Made by a program: the position numbers and the translations under genes. DNA of 64,000 nt from NCBI GenBank assembly GCA_963766505.1, contig CAVYAL010000005.1, positions 620,001 to 684,000 of the forward strand, written 5' to 3'. This DNA comes from DATIRA01 sp963766505. GTDB taxonomy: Bacteria; Pseudomonadota; Gammaproteobacteria; Steroidobacterales; Steroidobacteraceae. The notes below the pieces were generated by a model. It was not told where the DNA came from, searched no databases, and saw only the letters and a program-made list of their open reading frames with translations. Positions 15,203 to 26,286 of this stretch are shown here, one piece after another. How positions within the stretch are numbered: the first letter of the stretch is position 1; the number at the start of each line of letters is the position of its first letter.

Positions 15203-16284
15203 ACATCGGCATCATCGGGGCGGGCCAGCTCGGTAGGATGCTGGCGCTCTCGGGCTTTCCGCTCGGGCTGCATTTCCGCTTTCTCGACCCCAACGAGGAC
15301 GCCCCGAGCGGACAGGTCGCGCCGCTGGTGGTCGGTGCCTACGACGACCCCGCGAGCCTGCGCCGGCTCGCGTCCGAGGTGGACCTGATCACTTACGAAT
15401 TCGAGAACGTTCCCGTCGAGGCGCTGGGCACGGTCGCCGGCCTGCGGCCCTGCTTCCCGCCGCCCGAAGCCCTGCGGGTTTCGCAGGACCGCCTGCTCGA
15501 GAAGGAACTGTTCGGCCGGCTCGGCATTCCGACACCGGGCTACCGGAGCGTGGATTCGGCCGCTGAGCTTCGCACGGCCGTCGCGGAGATCGGCCTGCCC
15601 TGCGTGCTGAAGACCCGGCGGCTCGGCTATGACGGCCGTGGGCAGCGCGTGCTGCGCAAGGCTGGCGACGTGGCCGCTGCATGGCGCGCGCTGGGTGGCG
15701 TGCCGCTGATACTGGAGAGCTTCGTGGACTTCGATTGCGAGGTCTCGATCGTCGGCGCGCGCAGCACGAGCGGCGAGATACGGGCCTACCCTCTCGTCGC
15801 GAATGCCCACCGCGACGGAATCCTCCGCACGACCGTGGCCCCGTGGGACGGAGGACGACCGGGCGCGCTCGCGTTGCGCTACCTGCGCCGCGTGCTGCGT
15901 GAGTTCGACTACGTCGGCGTGCTGGCGATCGAGTTCTTCGTGCAGGATGGCCGCCTGATGGCCAACGAAATGGCGCCGCGGGTGCACAACACCGGGCACT
16001 GGACGATCGAGGGCGCGGCGACCTCGCAGTTCGAGAATCACCTGCGTGCGATCCTGGGGCTGCCGCTAGGCGACATGCGCGCCACCGGACACTCGGCGAT
16101 GGTGAATTTCATCGGCTCCATGCCGGATCGCGCCGGCCTGCTCGCACTGCCCGGCCTGCACTTCCACGACTACGGCAAGGAACCGCGTGCCGGCAGGAAA
16201 CTCGGGCACTGCACCGTCGTGGCGGCAACGGCAGGTGAACGGGACAGGCTGCTGCGACGGGTGCTCAGACTCCTGTCACGCTGA
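15199..16284 (+). CDS. purK: N5-carboxyaminoimidazole ribonucleotide synthase
   Basis: ATP-grasp enzyme making N5-CAIR from AIR, bicarbonate and ATP, feeding PurE. It is 361 residues. The N-terminal GAGQLGRMLALSGFPLG, YEFENVP, the ATP-grasp core with LKTRRLGYDGRGQ, and NEMAPRVHNTGHWTIEGA near residues 255-272 are diagnostic PurK segments. Start 15199 overlaps purE by 4 bp. Confidence 0.96.
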   Translation: MNIGIIGAGQLGRMLALSGFPLGLHFRFLDPNEDAPSGQVAPLVVGAYDDPASLRRLASEVDLITYEFENVPVEALGTVAGLRPCFPPPEALRVSQDRLLEKELFGRLGIPTPGYRSVDSAAELRTAVAEIGLPCVLKTRRLGYDGRGQRVLRKAGDVAAAWRALGGVPLILESFVDFDCEVSIVGARSTSGEIRAYPLVANAHRDGILRTTVAPWDGGRPGALALRYLRRVLREFDYVGVLAIEFFVQDGRLMANEMAPRVHNTGHWTIEGAATSQFENHLRAILGLPLGDMRATGHSAMVNFIGSMPDRAGLLALPGLHFHDYGKEPRAGRKLGHCTVVAATAGERDRLLRRVLRLLSR

Positions 16285-16383
16285 CGAAGCGTCGCTCGGT
16301 GCAGCCTCGCGAAGAGTCGCTCGCGGCCCGATATTCCCGGCTTGTGACGCGTTGCACGGTTCCGGCTGCCCGGGAGCTGCATT

Positions 16384-16389
16384 TATAGT
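16384..16389 (+). promoter_or_regulatory. candidate -10 of the ATPase-FHA gene
   Basis: TATAGT in the sequence TTTATAGTAGGG, the only AT-rich spot in the 122-bp gap after purK. A convincing -35 at the right distance is missing. A GGAG follows at normal distance from ATG 16407. Confidence 0.38.
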
Positions 16390-16406
16390 AGGGTTCCGGA
16401 GACGCC

Positions 16407-17630
16407 ATGTACCTCGAGCACTTCAAACTGAAGGAACTGCCGTTCCGCCTCAGTCCTGACCCGGCCTTCCTGTACCTGAGCCGGATCCACGCGCGCGCCA
16501 AGGCGTACATGGAGTCCACGATCTGGTTCACGGACGGATTCGTGGTCATCACCGGCGAGATCGGATCCGGCAAGACGACGCTGATCGAGACCTTCCTGAA
16601 GGAGATCGACCAGGACGTGGTCGTCGCGCAGATCAACCAGACGCAGCTCTCGCCGCTCGAGTTCCTGCAGACGCTGCTGGCCCAGTTCGGTTTCACGCCG
16701 TTCCGGATGCGCAAGGCCGAGTTGCTCGCCACGCTGAACAACTTCCTGATCGAGCAGTACGCGAACCGCCGCAAGGTGCTGGTGATCGTCGACGAGGCGC
16801 AGAACCTCAGCAACGCAGTGCTGGAGGAGCTACGGCTGCTCTCCGGCATCGAGACCACGAAGGAGAAAGTGCTGCGCATCATCCTCGCGGGGCAACCGGA
16901 GCTCAACGACAAGCTGGACTCGGCGGACCTCGTGCAGCTGATGCAGCGCGTACGCCTGCGGTTTCACCTCAGTGCACTGTCCGAGGAGGAAACCGGGGAC
17001 TACGTTCGGCACCGTCTCAGCGTGGCCGGCGGCGCCGATGATGCGATTTTCGATCCCTCGACCTACCCGGTGATCTACCGGTACACCGGCGGAATACCCC
17101 GGCTGGTCAACACGCTGTGCGATACGGCCCTGCTCGCCGCCTTCGCCCAGGACAGCACGACCGTCACCGAGGAAGAGCTCGGTACGGCGATCGCCGAGCT
17201 GCAGTGGGTCGAGTACGCAGCCCGGACCCACATGCAGCACATGCTCGAGGACACGGCGCCTCAACAGCGACTGCAGGTGGGCTCGCTGGTGCTCTCGCTG
17301 AAAGGCGACGTGGTCGCGAGGTCCATGCTGGTGCCGGGGCGATTCGTGATCGGGCGCACGCCGGACAACGACCTCGCCATCGAGAGCAAGTTCGTCAGCC
17401 GGCACCACGCGCAGGTGATCACGGACCGGGAAGGCGACAGCGTCATCGAGGATCTCAACAGCACCAACGGTATCGTCGTCGGCGGCAAGCGGGTGCGCCG
17501 TCACCGACTCGCACCGGGCGATGTCGTGAGCATCGGGACGCACAGGCTGGCCTACTTCCGCGAGGAACCGCAGCCTGCTGCGGACCAGGCCGACGAGGAA
17601 CGGCCGGCCACCGAGACCCGGGGCTCCTGA
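16407..17630 (+). CDS. ExeA/GspA-like AAA+ ATPase fused to an FHA domain
   Basis: A 407-residue protein. Residues 1-270 form an ExeA-like AAA+ ATPase (MYLEHFKLKELPFRLSPDP opening, Walker A GEIGSGKTT at 50-58 with Lys56, Walker B VLVIVDE at 124-130, and TGGIPRLVNTLCD at 228-240). Residues about 311-385 form a forkhead-associated domain with GRFVIGR (311-317), SRHH (331-334) and NSTNG (351-355), the phosphothreonine-binding signature. ExeA proteins help secretin or pilus assembly, but they normally carry a peptidoglycan-binding domain where this one has FHA, and no gsp, msh or kinase gene lies nearby. Function is unassigned; phospho-dependent control of an assembly ATPase is an inference. Confidence 0.85.
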   Translation: MYLEHFKLKELPFRLSPDPAFLYLSRIHARAKAYMESTIWFTDGFVVITGEIGSGKTTLIETFLKEIDQDVVVAQINQTQLSPLEFLQTLLAQFGFTPFRMRKAELLATLNNFLIEQYANRRKVLVIVDEAQNLSNAVLEELRLLSGIETTKEKVLRIILAGQPELNDKLDSADLVQLMQRVRLRFHLSALSEEETGDYVRHRLSVAGGADDAIFDPSTYPVIYRYTGGIPRLVNTLCDTALLAAFAQDSTTVTEEELGTAIAELQWVEYAARTHMQHMLEDTAPQQRLQVGSLVLSLKGDVVARSMLVPGRFVIGRTPDNDLAIESKFVSRHHAQVITDREGDSVIEDLNSTNGIVVGGKRVRRHRLAPGDVVSIGTHRLAYFREEPQPAADQADEERPATETRGS

Positions 17631-17660
17631 GGCCAGCCGGCGAGCCGGGACAGTCCGGCG

Positions 17661-17879
17661 CTAGTCGTCCAGCGACCGCTGGTCGTACTCGTCCTGCGCA
17701 GCGCGGTAATCGCGTCGCCGCATCCAGAACACGAGGCCCACGGTCACCGCGCCCACTCCGAACACCATCAACAGGCTGCGCGGCCCGGCGTCGAGCAGGA
17801 ACGCCGCGAGCAGCAGCCCGGCCCCGGTCAGCATGTAGGCGTAGGGCAGCGCCTCGTAGACTGGACGTGGTAGCCACAT
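17661..17879 (-). CDS. small two-helix membrane protein, unknown
   Basis: A 72-residue ORF, 26 bp behind the tldD stop on the same strand. Two hydrophobic segments (about 15-31 and 36-52) are separated by a short Arg/Ser turn, and the C-terminus is charged (RRRDYRAAQDEYDQRSLDD). The codon pattern and amphipathic layout look like a real membrane protein rather than a shadow. No family is recognised. It could be a membrane adaptor co-expressed with tldD, or simply an orphan. Confidence 0.6.
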   Translation of the reverse strand: MWLPRPVYEALPYAYMLTGAGLLLAAFLLDAGPRSLLMVFGVGAVTVGLVFWMRRRDYRAAQDEYDQRSLDD

Positions 17880-17905
17880 GCTGGAGTGGATCGCCCTGCG
17901 ACCGC

Positions 17906-19408
<1,503 letters not shown>

Positions 19409-19413
19409 GGTCG

Positions 19414-20235
19414 TCAGTCAGTTAGCCGGCGATGATCCACCGCAGGGAAATTCTGCCTGACCTCCCGCTGTCGTACGAGGTCGATTTCGCCGAGTACCAC
19501 GCCCGTGCCGCGCGGCAGCCTGGCGAGCACCCGACCCCAGCAGTCGACGATCATCGTGTCACCATGGGTTTCACGTCCGTTCTCGTGAAACCCCGACTGG
19601 GCCGGCGCGACGATGCCACAGAGGTTCTCGATCGCCCGGGCCCTGAGCAGCGTTTCCCAGTGGGCGCGTCCAGTGGGCGCGGTGAAGGCGGATGGCAGGC
19701 AGAACCAGTCCGCGCCCATGGCCTGCAGGCGCCGGAACAGCTCCGGAAAACGCAGGTCATAGCAGACCGCCAGCCCGATGCGACCGGCGGGCGTATCCAC
19801 GCAGACGGGCGTTGCGCCCGCCTGCACGGTAGCGGACTCCGTGTAGCGCTCATCACGACCGGGGATGGCCACGTCGAACAGGTGGATCTTGTCGTAGCGC
19901 GCGGCAAGTTCGCCGGCCGGGTCATGGACCAGGCATGCCGCCGCGACGCGATCAGGATCCGCTGTCCGCAGCGGCACGGTGCCGCCGACGATCCAGATCC
20001 CGTGGGTCCGGGCGGCCTGCGCCAGGAAGGACTGGATCTCGCCGTGGCCGGGCTCCTCGGCGATCGCGAGCTTGTCGGCTTCTCGCGCCGCCATCAGCGC
20101 AAAATTCTCGGGCAGCGACGCCAGGCATGCGCCGCGGGAGGCGGCCTCGGCCAGCAGCCGGGCGGCTTGTTCGAGGTTTCGAGCGGGATCGACGCCGGAA
20201 CACATCTGGATCGCCGCTATCGTGCTCGCTGTCAT
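19414..20235 (-). CDS. carbon-nitrogen hydrolase, Nit1/omega-amidase-like
   Basis: Nitrilase-superfamily amidase of 273 residues with the Glu-Lys-Cys triad visible: Glu43 in SLPENF, Lys116 in RYDKIHLFD and Cys158 in AVCYDLRFPE. The closest relatives by motif are Nit1-type deaminated-glutathione amidases, which repair a side product of transaminases; the substrate is not proven by sequence. It overlaps yhdP by 4 bp and sits between yhdP and tldD, a conserved gammaproteobacterial arrangement. Confidence 0.9.
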   Translation of the reverse strand: MTASTIAAIQMCSGVDPARNLEQAARLLAEAASRGACLASLPENFALMAAREADKLAIAEEPGHGEIQSFLAQAARTHGIWIVGGTVPLRTADPDRVAAACLVHDPAGELAARYDKIHLFDVAIPGRDERYTESATVQAGATPVCVDTPAGRIGLAVCYDLRFPELFRRLQAMGADWFCLPSAFTAPTGRAHWETLLRARAIENLCGIVAPAQSGFHENGRETHGDTMIVDCWGRVLARLPRGTGVVLGEIDLVRQREVRQNFPAVDHRRLTD

Positions 20236-23200
20236 GGCTTTCGCTCCGCCTCGGGCGCCCCGGCCGCACTCGCCGGCCCGACGGCCGAGATCTGCTCGAC
20301 CTTCGGGCTGGCCCAGGGTCCGGTCACCCGGTAGTAGACCCGGGTCAGCCCCTGCAGCTGGCCCTTGAACAACTGCGAAATCAGCAGCGCGCTCGCGGCC
20401 CCGATCGGACCGGCCGCGAGTGCGCCCGCGACCGTCAGCGCTCCGCTCGGATTGCCGCTGACGACGATCGTCTGGTCGTAGTCCTGAGTGGCAAGCCCGG
20501 TGCGCCCGGCCACGCCGATGTCCAGCACCGCGCCCTTGAGCAGCAGGTTCTCGGTGTAGGCGTTGCCGTCCCTGATCTGGAAGTCTCCGCGGACCGAGTC
20601 GAACGCGAGTCCCTCGTCGGTGACGTCACGGAAGTCGAGTGCCAGCCTGCGCGGCAGCTCGGTGACGCTCAAAAGCCCGAGCATGCGTCCGGCGCCGGGC
20701 TTGACCGTGCGCAGCTGGCCACGCTCGAGCTCGAGGCTCACGCTGCCGTTCATCCGCCCGAGCGCCTGCACCGACGGACCGCCCGCCCATTCGAGACGGG
20801 CCTCGGCGGTCGCGCGCTCGGCCTCCACAGCATCGCTGTAGCGCAACGCCCGCGCTGCTGCCGCAAGATCCGGACTCGCGAAACTGAGCGCCAGCGAGGT
20901 TCTCGAGCCCTCTCCCTCGGCGAGCCAGCTGCCGGAGCCGTCGAGCGAGAACTCGGCAGAGCGTGTCTGCAGCCTGTCCATGCGCAGGCCCTGCGGGCTG
21001 CGCTCGATATCCGCGCTCAGCCTCCCGAACCGTCGCGATTGCCAGACCAGCTCGCCCACCTCGATCTTCAGGCTCGGCAGCGTACGCGGGTCCGCGTCGC
21101 TGGTTGCGGTCCCGCTGCGCTCTGCGTCCGGACCAGGACTTTCCAGCTCGAGGCGCTGCATCTCGAGCACCATCGGTGCCGCAGCTTTCAGGTCGAACGG
21201 GATCGTCAGCGTTCCCACCGCCATCGGGCCCGATACCGACACGCGCCAGGCCGACTCCAGCGGCGTGAGTCGCGCGCTGACGTCCCGGAACTCGAACCCC
21301 AGCACGCGAGCCTCGTCCAGATGGACCTCGGCCGGCCCGAGCCAGTCCTGCAGCCGGCGTTCCGACGGTTCACGGGGACTCAATGCCAGCCACTCGGCGA
21401 GGTCGAAGTCCGGCCAGTCTCCGAGCAGCTGGAGGCCCGGACGAACCGGTGCCCCGGTCGGCTGTCCGTCGAAGCGCGCGATACCCGCCCGCAGGTTCCA
21501 CAGGCCCTCGGCCGAGCGCAGGAACTCGAGGCGCGCATCGGCCGAGCCGGAGCGTATGTCCAGGTTCATCACGCCGGCCCGCGGCACCTCCGCGCTCACT
21601 TCGGTCGGGCGCGCCTGCCCGGCCTGCTTGGCGAACGGACGCGGGGCCGAGATCTCGAGGCCCTCCAGGTCGCTGCGAACGTCGAACCGGGCAGGCCAGT
21701 TCCCGGCCCGCCCCTCGCGCTCGAGGCGCCCCTGCAGCCGCCAGTCCGTCGCGCCCGACATCGAGATCTGCTCGGGCAGGCCTATGAATCGCGGCAGCTC
21801 GGCTCCAGCGACGCGCCCCTGCCCGTCGAAATCGATGGCCAGCGTGACGTTCCCGGTGCGGGCACCCGGACGTATCGCCAGCTCGAACGGTCCTCCCAGG
21901 AACCGGCCGCGCAGCGAGTCCGAGCGCACCAGATCCTGCTGCAGTTCGAGCTTCCCGACGACTTGCTGAACCGGGGCCCGGAGCATCGGCGTCGATACGG
22001 TCGCGGAGCGCAGCGTCGTCGTCACCTGGTAGCGACGGTCATCGGGATCCTGGGTCGCCATGTGCAGGGCGAACCGGTAGTCGGCAGGGCCGGAGCCGCG
22101 CAGCGCCATGAACTGCTCGCCGAGGCGAGGTCCGAGCGGACTGCTGCGGAGCATCTCGAGCGCCTCGCCGACGTCCCCGCTGCCGCTTGCATCGACTTCG
22201 ATCACGGGGCTCCTGTAATCCGGCAGCGAGAACTCTCCGCCGGTGACGACGAGCCCGCCGATTCGCCCCTTCGCGATGCGGGCACTGATCGAGGCATCGT
22301 GGAACTCCACCTGGCCCGTGGCCGCGGAAAGCGGCTCGAACCCGTCGTAGTAGTCGATCGTGGCGCCGCTGACGTCCGCGGTCGCGCGAAACTCGCCCTC
22401 GCCCTTCGGGAATGGGAACCTGCGAACAGGCCCCCGGTAACTGAGCTCCCCGCCCGTCACCTCGCCCGCCAGGAAGGCCCGCTCCAGCCAGGCGACAGTG
22501 TTGGGCTTGAGCCGCCCGATCGGGATGAACCCTGCCACTGCCGACAGGTCCGCGCGTTCCACCCGGGCCTCGAGCGTGAGTTCAGGAGACACGCGCCGGC
22601 TCTGGAAACGGAACTCGAGCGAGCCCTGGGCCCTGCCGCTCGCGTGCTCCACCTCGAAGTGATCCGCGTGCAGCGCCCAGGTCCGCCCATCCCGCGACCA
22701 GCCGCCGTCCGCCACGAGTCTTTCGGCGTCCAGCGGATTGCGAAAGTAGCGCGGCATGCTGAAGCCGGGTTGCTGCGCGCGCAGCATGATCGTCCCCGCC
22801 TCGTCGGTACCGGACAACGATGCCGTGAGGCCAGAGAACCCCGGCCAACGCCCGACCGGACGCACGGACACGGAGTCGAGCTCCGCGGCGAGCGCGAACC
22901 GTGGCAATGCGCCGGCCCGCTCGCGGACGAGCTGCGCCCCGACCGAGCGCAACTCGCCGCGAGGATCGAGCCCGGACCACCGGTCGAAGCCTGGAGGCGC
23001 GAACGCGAGCGCGAGCGGCCAGAGCTCGTGCAGCGCCACGCGGTTGACCGCGACGTCCATTGAGAAGGTCGTGCGCGGGTCGCCGCGCAAGCGTGCCTGC
23101 AGCCTGAGCGGCTCGCCGCCCTGCTCAGATCCGGTACGCAGGTCAGTCGCGGTGAGGGCCCAGATCTGGCCCTCGCGGCGCAGCCTGAGCTTGCCTGCCA

Positions 23201-24218
23201 GCACCGGGTAGCGAACCTCCGTCGGCAGGGCCGGCCCTGGCCGATCGACGAACCGCATGTCGACGGTCGCCATCCGCAGTGCATCGGCACCTGGCGGCCG
23301 GTAAGGCTCAGAAGTCTCCACGGTCACCACCGGGGCAATCTCGCGCCGGGGCAGCAGCAGCGTGACGTCGCCGAACTCGAAGTCGGTACGCAGCAGCCCG
23401 ATCTTTCCCCGGTCGAGCTCGAGCACCGCACGCAGCCGGCCGGAGCCGGAATCTGGCTGCGCCACGGATTCCGGCAGGAATTCCGCGAGTGCGGGCAACT
23501 CCAGCCGGTCCACCTCGACGTCGATGCGGGCCACGAGCTCGGTCAGCGCCCTGAGCGATCCGCGCAGCCGTCCCTCGAATCGCACTGTACCGCCGAGCGA
23601 GGACGGCAGGCTGGCCGAGCCGCTCGCCTCGACGTAACGTCGCTCGCGCCGGAGCTCCAGGTCCAGGTCGCGCAAGGTCCACGGCCCGCCTCCACGCTTC
23701 AGGTCGCGATAGTCCACGCGCGCCCCGACGATCTGGACGCTGCCCGCGGGCAGCCGATCCAGGTCGAACTGAGATTTTTCAATGGGCCGGTCACGCTGGC
23801 CGAGCAGTCGGATGCGTCCGTCCGAAAGGCGTACCAGCGTGATGCGCGGTTTCTCGAGCCTGACCCGGCCCGCAACGAGTTCCCCGGTGCGGAACAGGTT
23901 CAGCAGGTCCAGTCCGACCGCCCCCTCGTCGGCCTCGAACACGACCTGGGTTCCATCCTGGTCCAGCACACGCGCATCGCCGAGCACGATCTCCGGACCA
24001 AACCAGCGCAACCGGGCGTCGATCCGGTCGAATTCGAGTCGCAGCCCGGTCTCGCTCTCGATCCAGGCCTGCGCACGCTCGGCGTTGCCGGGCACCAGCA
24101 CCAGCGCGAGCCGCAGCAGGCCGAGCAGCAGCGCCGCGAGGATCAGGGCTGCGGCGACCGCCCCGGCTGTGATGCGCCACAGGCGCGCCGAGCGGCCGCG
24201 CGCAGCGGTCCCGGTCAC
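20232..24218 (-). CDS. yhdP: YhdP, AsmA-like envelope phospholipid transport protein
   Basis: Giant AsmA-family protein of 1328 residues (E. coli 1266). One N-terminal membrane helix (about 14-38, AGAVAAALILAALLLGLLRL) anchors it in the inner membrane; the rest is a long beta-rich groove thought to bridge the periplasm and move phospholipids to the outer membrane. The C-terminal part (ALDFRDVTDEGLAFDSVRGD, then GAVLDIGVAGRTGLATQDYD) is typical of the TIGR02099 family. It overlaps rng upstream and the amidase downstream by 4 bp each. Its antisense strand has long open frames caused only by GC bias. Confidence 0.94.
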   Translation of the reverse strand: MTGTAARGRSARLWRITAGAVAAALILAALLLGLLRLALVLVPGNAERAQAWIESETGLRLEFDRIDARLRWFGPEIVLGDARVLDQDGTQVVFEADEGAVGLDLLNLFRTGELVAGRVRLEKPRITLVRLSDGRIRLLGQRDRPIEKSQFDLDRLPAGSVQIVGARVDYRDLKRGGGPWTLRDLDLELRRERRYVEASGSASLPSSLGGTVRFEGRLRGSLRALTELVARIDVEVDRLELPALAEFLPESVAQPDSGSGRLRAVLELDRGKIGLLRTDFEFGDVTLLLPRREIAPVVTVETSEPYRPPGADALRMATVDMRFVDRPGPALPTEVRYPVLAGKLRLRREGQIWALTATDLRTGSEQGGEPLRLQARLRGDPRTTFSMDVAVNRVALHELWPLALAFAPPGFDRWSGLDPRGELRSVGAQLVRERAGALPRFALAAELDSVSVRPVGRWPGFSGLTASLSGTDEAGTIMLRAQQPGFSMPRYFRNPLDAERLVADGGWSRDGRTWALHADHFEVEHASGRAQGSLEFRFQSRRVSPELTLEARVERADLSAVAGFIPIGRLKPNTVAWLERAFLAGEVTGGELSYRGPVRRFPFPKGEGEFRATADVSGATIDYYDGFEPLSAATGQVEFHDASISARIAKGRIGGLVVTGGEFSLPDYRSPVIEVDASGSGDVGEALEMLRSSPLGPRLGEQFMALRGSGPADYRFALHMATQDPDDRRYQVTTTLRSATVSTPMLRAPVQQVVGKLELQQDLVRSDSLRGRFLGGPFELAIRPGARTGNVTLAIDFDGQGRVAGAELPRFIGLPEQISMSGATDWRLQGRLEREGRAGNWPARFDVRSDLEGLEISAPRPFAKQAGQARPTEVSAEVPRAGVMNLDIRSGSADARLEFLRSAEGLWNLRAGIARFDGQPTGAPVRPGLQLLGDWPDFDLAEWLALSPREPSERRLQDWLGPAEVHLDEARVLGFEFRDVSARLTPLESAWRVSVSGPMAVGTLTIPFDLKAAAPMVLEMQRLELESPGPDAERSGTATSDADPRTLPSLKIEVGELVWQSRRFGRLSADIERSPQGLRMDRLQTRSAEFSLDGSGSWLAEGEGSRTSLALSFASPDLAAAARALRYSDAVEAERATAEARLEWAGGPSVQALGRMNGSVSLELERGQLRTVKPGAGRMLGLLSVTELPRRLALDFRDVTDEGLAFDSVRGDFQIRDGNAYTENLLLKGAVLDIGVAGRTGLATQDYDQTIVVSGNPSGALTVAGALAAGPIGAASALLISQLFKGQLQGLTRVYYRVTGPWASPKVEQISAVGPASAAGAPEAERKP

Positions 24219-25684
24219 ATCAGCACCACGTCGAACTGGTCGAGTCCGTAGAGCGCCTCCGTCTGCAGTCGGATCGGCTTGCCGACCAGCACCTCGAGCT
24301 CACCGAGCGCCGCGGATTCCTCGTCGAGCAGCCGCTCGATGACATCCTGGTGCGCGAGCACGAGCAGCTGCTGGAAGTCGAACTGGCCAGCCTGGCGCAG
24401 GACTTCCCTGAAGACCTCGTAGCAGACGGTCTCCGCGGTCTTGACGTAGCCACGCCCCTCGCAGGCCGGACACGGCATGCAGAGCTGGTGCGCCAGGCTC
24501 TCGCGCGTCCGCTTGCGCGTCATCTCGACCAGTCCGAGCGGCGACACCGCCGAAAGGTGGGTCTTGGCGTGGTCCTTCGCCAGCGCCTTCTCGAGCGCCT
24601 CCAGGACCCGGGTCCGGTGCGCGTCTTCCTGCATGTCGATGAAGTCGATGATGATGATGCCGCCGAGGTTCCGCAGCCGGAGCTGCCGCGCGATCGCGAC
24701 CGCAGCCTCGAGGTTGGTGCGGTATATCGTCTCCTCGAGATTGCGGTGCCCGACGTAGGCGCCGGTGTTGACGTCCACCGTCGTAAGCGCCTCCGTCTGG
24801 TCGATCATCAGGTAGCCGCCCGACTTCAGGTCGACCTTGCGCTCCAGCGAACGTTGTATCTCCTCCTCGACGCCATGCAGGTCGAATATCGGGCGGCTGC
24901 CCTGGTAGGGCTCGACGCGCGCGCCGAGTCCGGGCATGAACGTGTCGGCGAACTCCCGCATCCTCTCGCAGGTCGCCACGTGGTCCACCAGCACCCGGTC
25001 TACGGCCTCGCCCACCAGGTCGCGCATCAGGCGCAGCGGCAGCGGCAGGTCCTCGTGCACCAGGCTGCCGGCCAGCGCCTTGGATGCCTTGCCCGTCACC
25101 ACGTCCCAGAGCCTGCGCAGGAACAGCCGGTCGGCATGCAACGCCTCGGCCGTCGCGCCCTCGGCTGCGGTGCGCACGATGTAGCCACCGCCCGCCCCGG
25201 CCTCCGCCGCCGGCTGCAAGGCCTCGCGCAGCCGCTGGCGCTCGGCTTCGTTCTCGATCCGCGCCGAAACGCCTACACCGCTGCCAAACGGCATGTAGAC
25301 GAGGTAGCGCGACGGAATCGTGACGAATGTCGTCAGCCGGGCACCCTTGGTGCCCAGCGGGTCCTTCAGGACCTGCACCAGGATGTCCGCGCCCTCGTTC
25401 ACCAGCTCGCGGATGTTGTCAGTGCGGGGCGAGTCGGCCGATGCCTCCGCGTCCGCCGGCTGAACGATGTCCGACACGTGCAGGAAGGCGGTTCGCTCGA
25501 GGCCGATGTCGATGAACGCGGCCTGCATGCCCGGCAACACCCTCGAGACACGCCCCTTGTAGATGTTCCCGGCGAGTCCGAGCCGGCTCGCGCGCTCCAC
25601 GAACAGTTCCTGGGGGACGCCGCTCTCGAGCAGTGCCGCCCGGGTCTCGCGGGGGCTGACGTTGACTACGATCTCTGTGCTCAC
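24215..25684 (-). CDS. rng: ribonuclease G
   Basis: Endoribonuclease that matures the 5' end of 16S rRNA and degrades some mRNAs. It is 489 residues, as in E. coli. The S1 domain near residues 38-120 includes GNIYKGRVSRVLPGMQAAFI. The catalytic core has TTVDVNTGAYVG and IIIDFIDM with the metal-binding Asp residues, and the zinc-link cysteines are in CMPCPACEGRG near residue 400. The non-catalytic tail of RNase E is absent, so this is RNase G. Overlaps maf and yhdP by 4 bp. Confidence 0.96.
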   Translation of the reverse strand: MSTEIVVNVSPRETRAALLESGVPQELFVERASRLGLAGNIYKGRVSRVLPGMQAAFIDIGLERTAFLHVSDIVQPADAEASADSPRTDNIRELVNEGADILVQVLKDPLGTKGARLTTFVTIPSRYLVYMPFGSGVGVSARIENEAERQRLREALQPAAEAGAGGGYIVRTAAEGATAEALHADRLFLRRLWDVVTGKASKALAGSLVHEDLPLPLRLMRDLVGEAVDRVLVDHVATCERMREFADTFMPGLGARVEPYQGSRPIFDLHGVEEEIQRSLERKVDLKSGGYLMIDQTEALTTVDVNTGAYVGHRNLEETIYRTNLEAAVAIARQLRLRNLGGIIIIDFIDMQEDAHRTRVLEALEKALAKDHAKTHLSAVSPLGLVEMTRKRTRESLAHQLCMPCPACEGRGYVKTAETVCYEVFREVLRQAGQFDFQQLLVLAHQDVIERLLDEESAALGELEVLVGKPIRLQTEALYGLDQFDVVLM

Positions 25685-26280
25685 GGCTGCATTCCTACCG
25701 CAATCGGACCCGGCAGCGCCGCGAGCAGTTCCCAGGTTTCGACGAGTGGCAGTCCCACCACGCCCGAGTAACTGCCGGCGAGGTGGCGGACGAAGATCGC
25801 GCCACGTCCCTGGATCGCATACGCGCCCGCCTTGTCGGCCGGCTCACCGGTCGCCCAGTACCAGTCGATTTCCGCGCCGCTGATCGCCCGGAAGGTGACG
25901 CGGCTGCTCGAGATTCGTGTGCCGGTTCCGCCCTCGTGCAGCAGCGCAATGGCCGTGTGAACCTCGTGGGTGCAGCCAGAGAGCCTGAGGAGCATGGCCC
26001 GCGCCGAGGCCAGATCCGCCGGCTTGCCGAAGATCTCTCCGTCGAGCGCCACGGTCGTGTCGGCCGCGAGCACGGGCCTGCGATCGGGTTCCTCCAGAGC
26101 GGACCATGCGACACGAGCCTTCTGCTGAGCGAGCCGCAGCACGTACTCCGGGGCTGCCTCGCCGCGAAGAGGAGACTCGTCCACCGACACCGGGCGCACC
26201 TCGAAGGCAACCCCGATCTGCCTGAGCAGCTCGGCGCGCCGCGGCGATGCGGAGGCGAGATAGATCCGCGGCCCGCCCAT
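25681..26280 (-). CDS. Maf-family nucleotide pyrophosphatase
   Basis: Nucleoside-triphosphate pyrophosphatase of the Maf/YhdE type, which hydrolyses dTTP/UTP or modified nucleotides. It is 199 residues. LASASPRRAELL (8-19), AADTTVALDGEIFGKP and AGAYAIQGRGA with the following YSGVVGLPL are family motifs. Together with rng it reproduces the yhdE-rng pair of E. coli, which supports the dTTP/UTPase subgroup rather than YceF. Start 26280 is 6 bp behind the OsmC-like gene. Confidence 0.94.
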   Translation of the reverse strand: MGGPRIYLASASPRRAELLRQIGVAFEVRPVSVDESPLRGEAAPEYVLRLAQQKARVAWSALEEPDRRPVLAADTTVALDGEIFGKPADLASARAMLLRLSGCTHEVHTAIALLHEGGTGTRISSSRVTFRAISGAEIDWYWATGEPADKAGAYAIQGRGAIFVRHLAGSYSGVVGLPLVETWELLAALPGPIAVGMQP

Positions 26281-26286
26281 GCAGGC

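Noticed and set aside
19935..23063. A 1042-codon open frame on plus, antisense to yhdP
   Set aside because: It is Arg/Pro/Ala/Gln-rich with no domain pattern and lies wholly opposite a well-conserved gene; long antisense frames are expected at this GC content.
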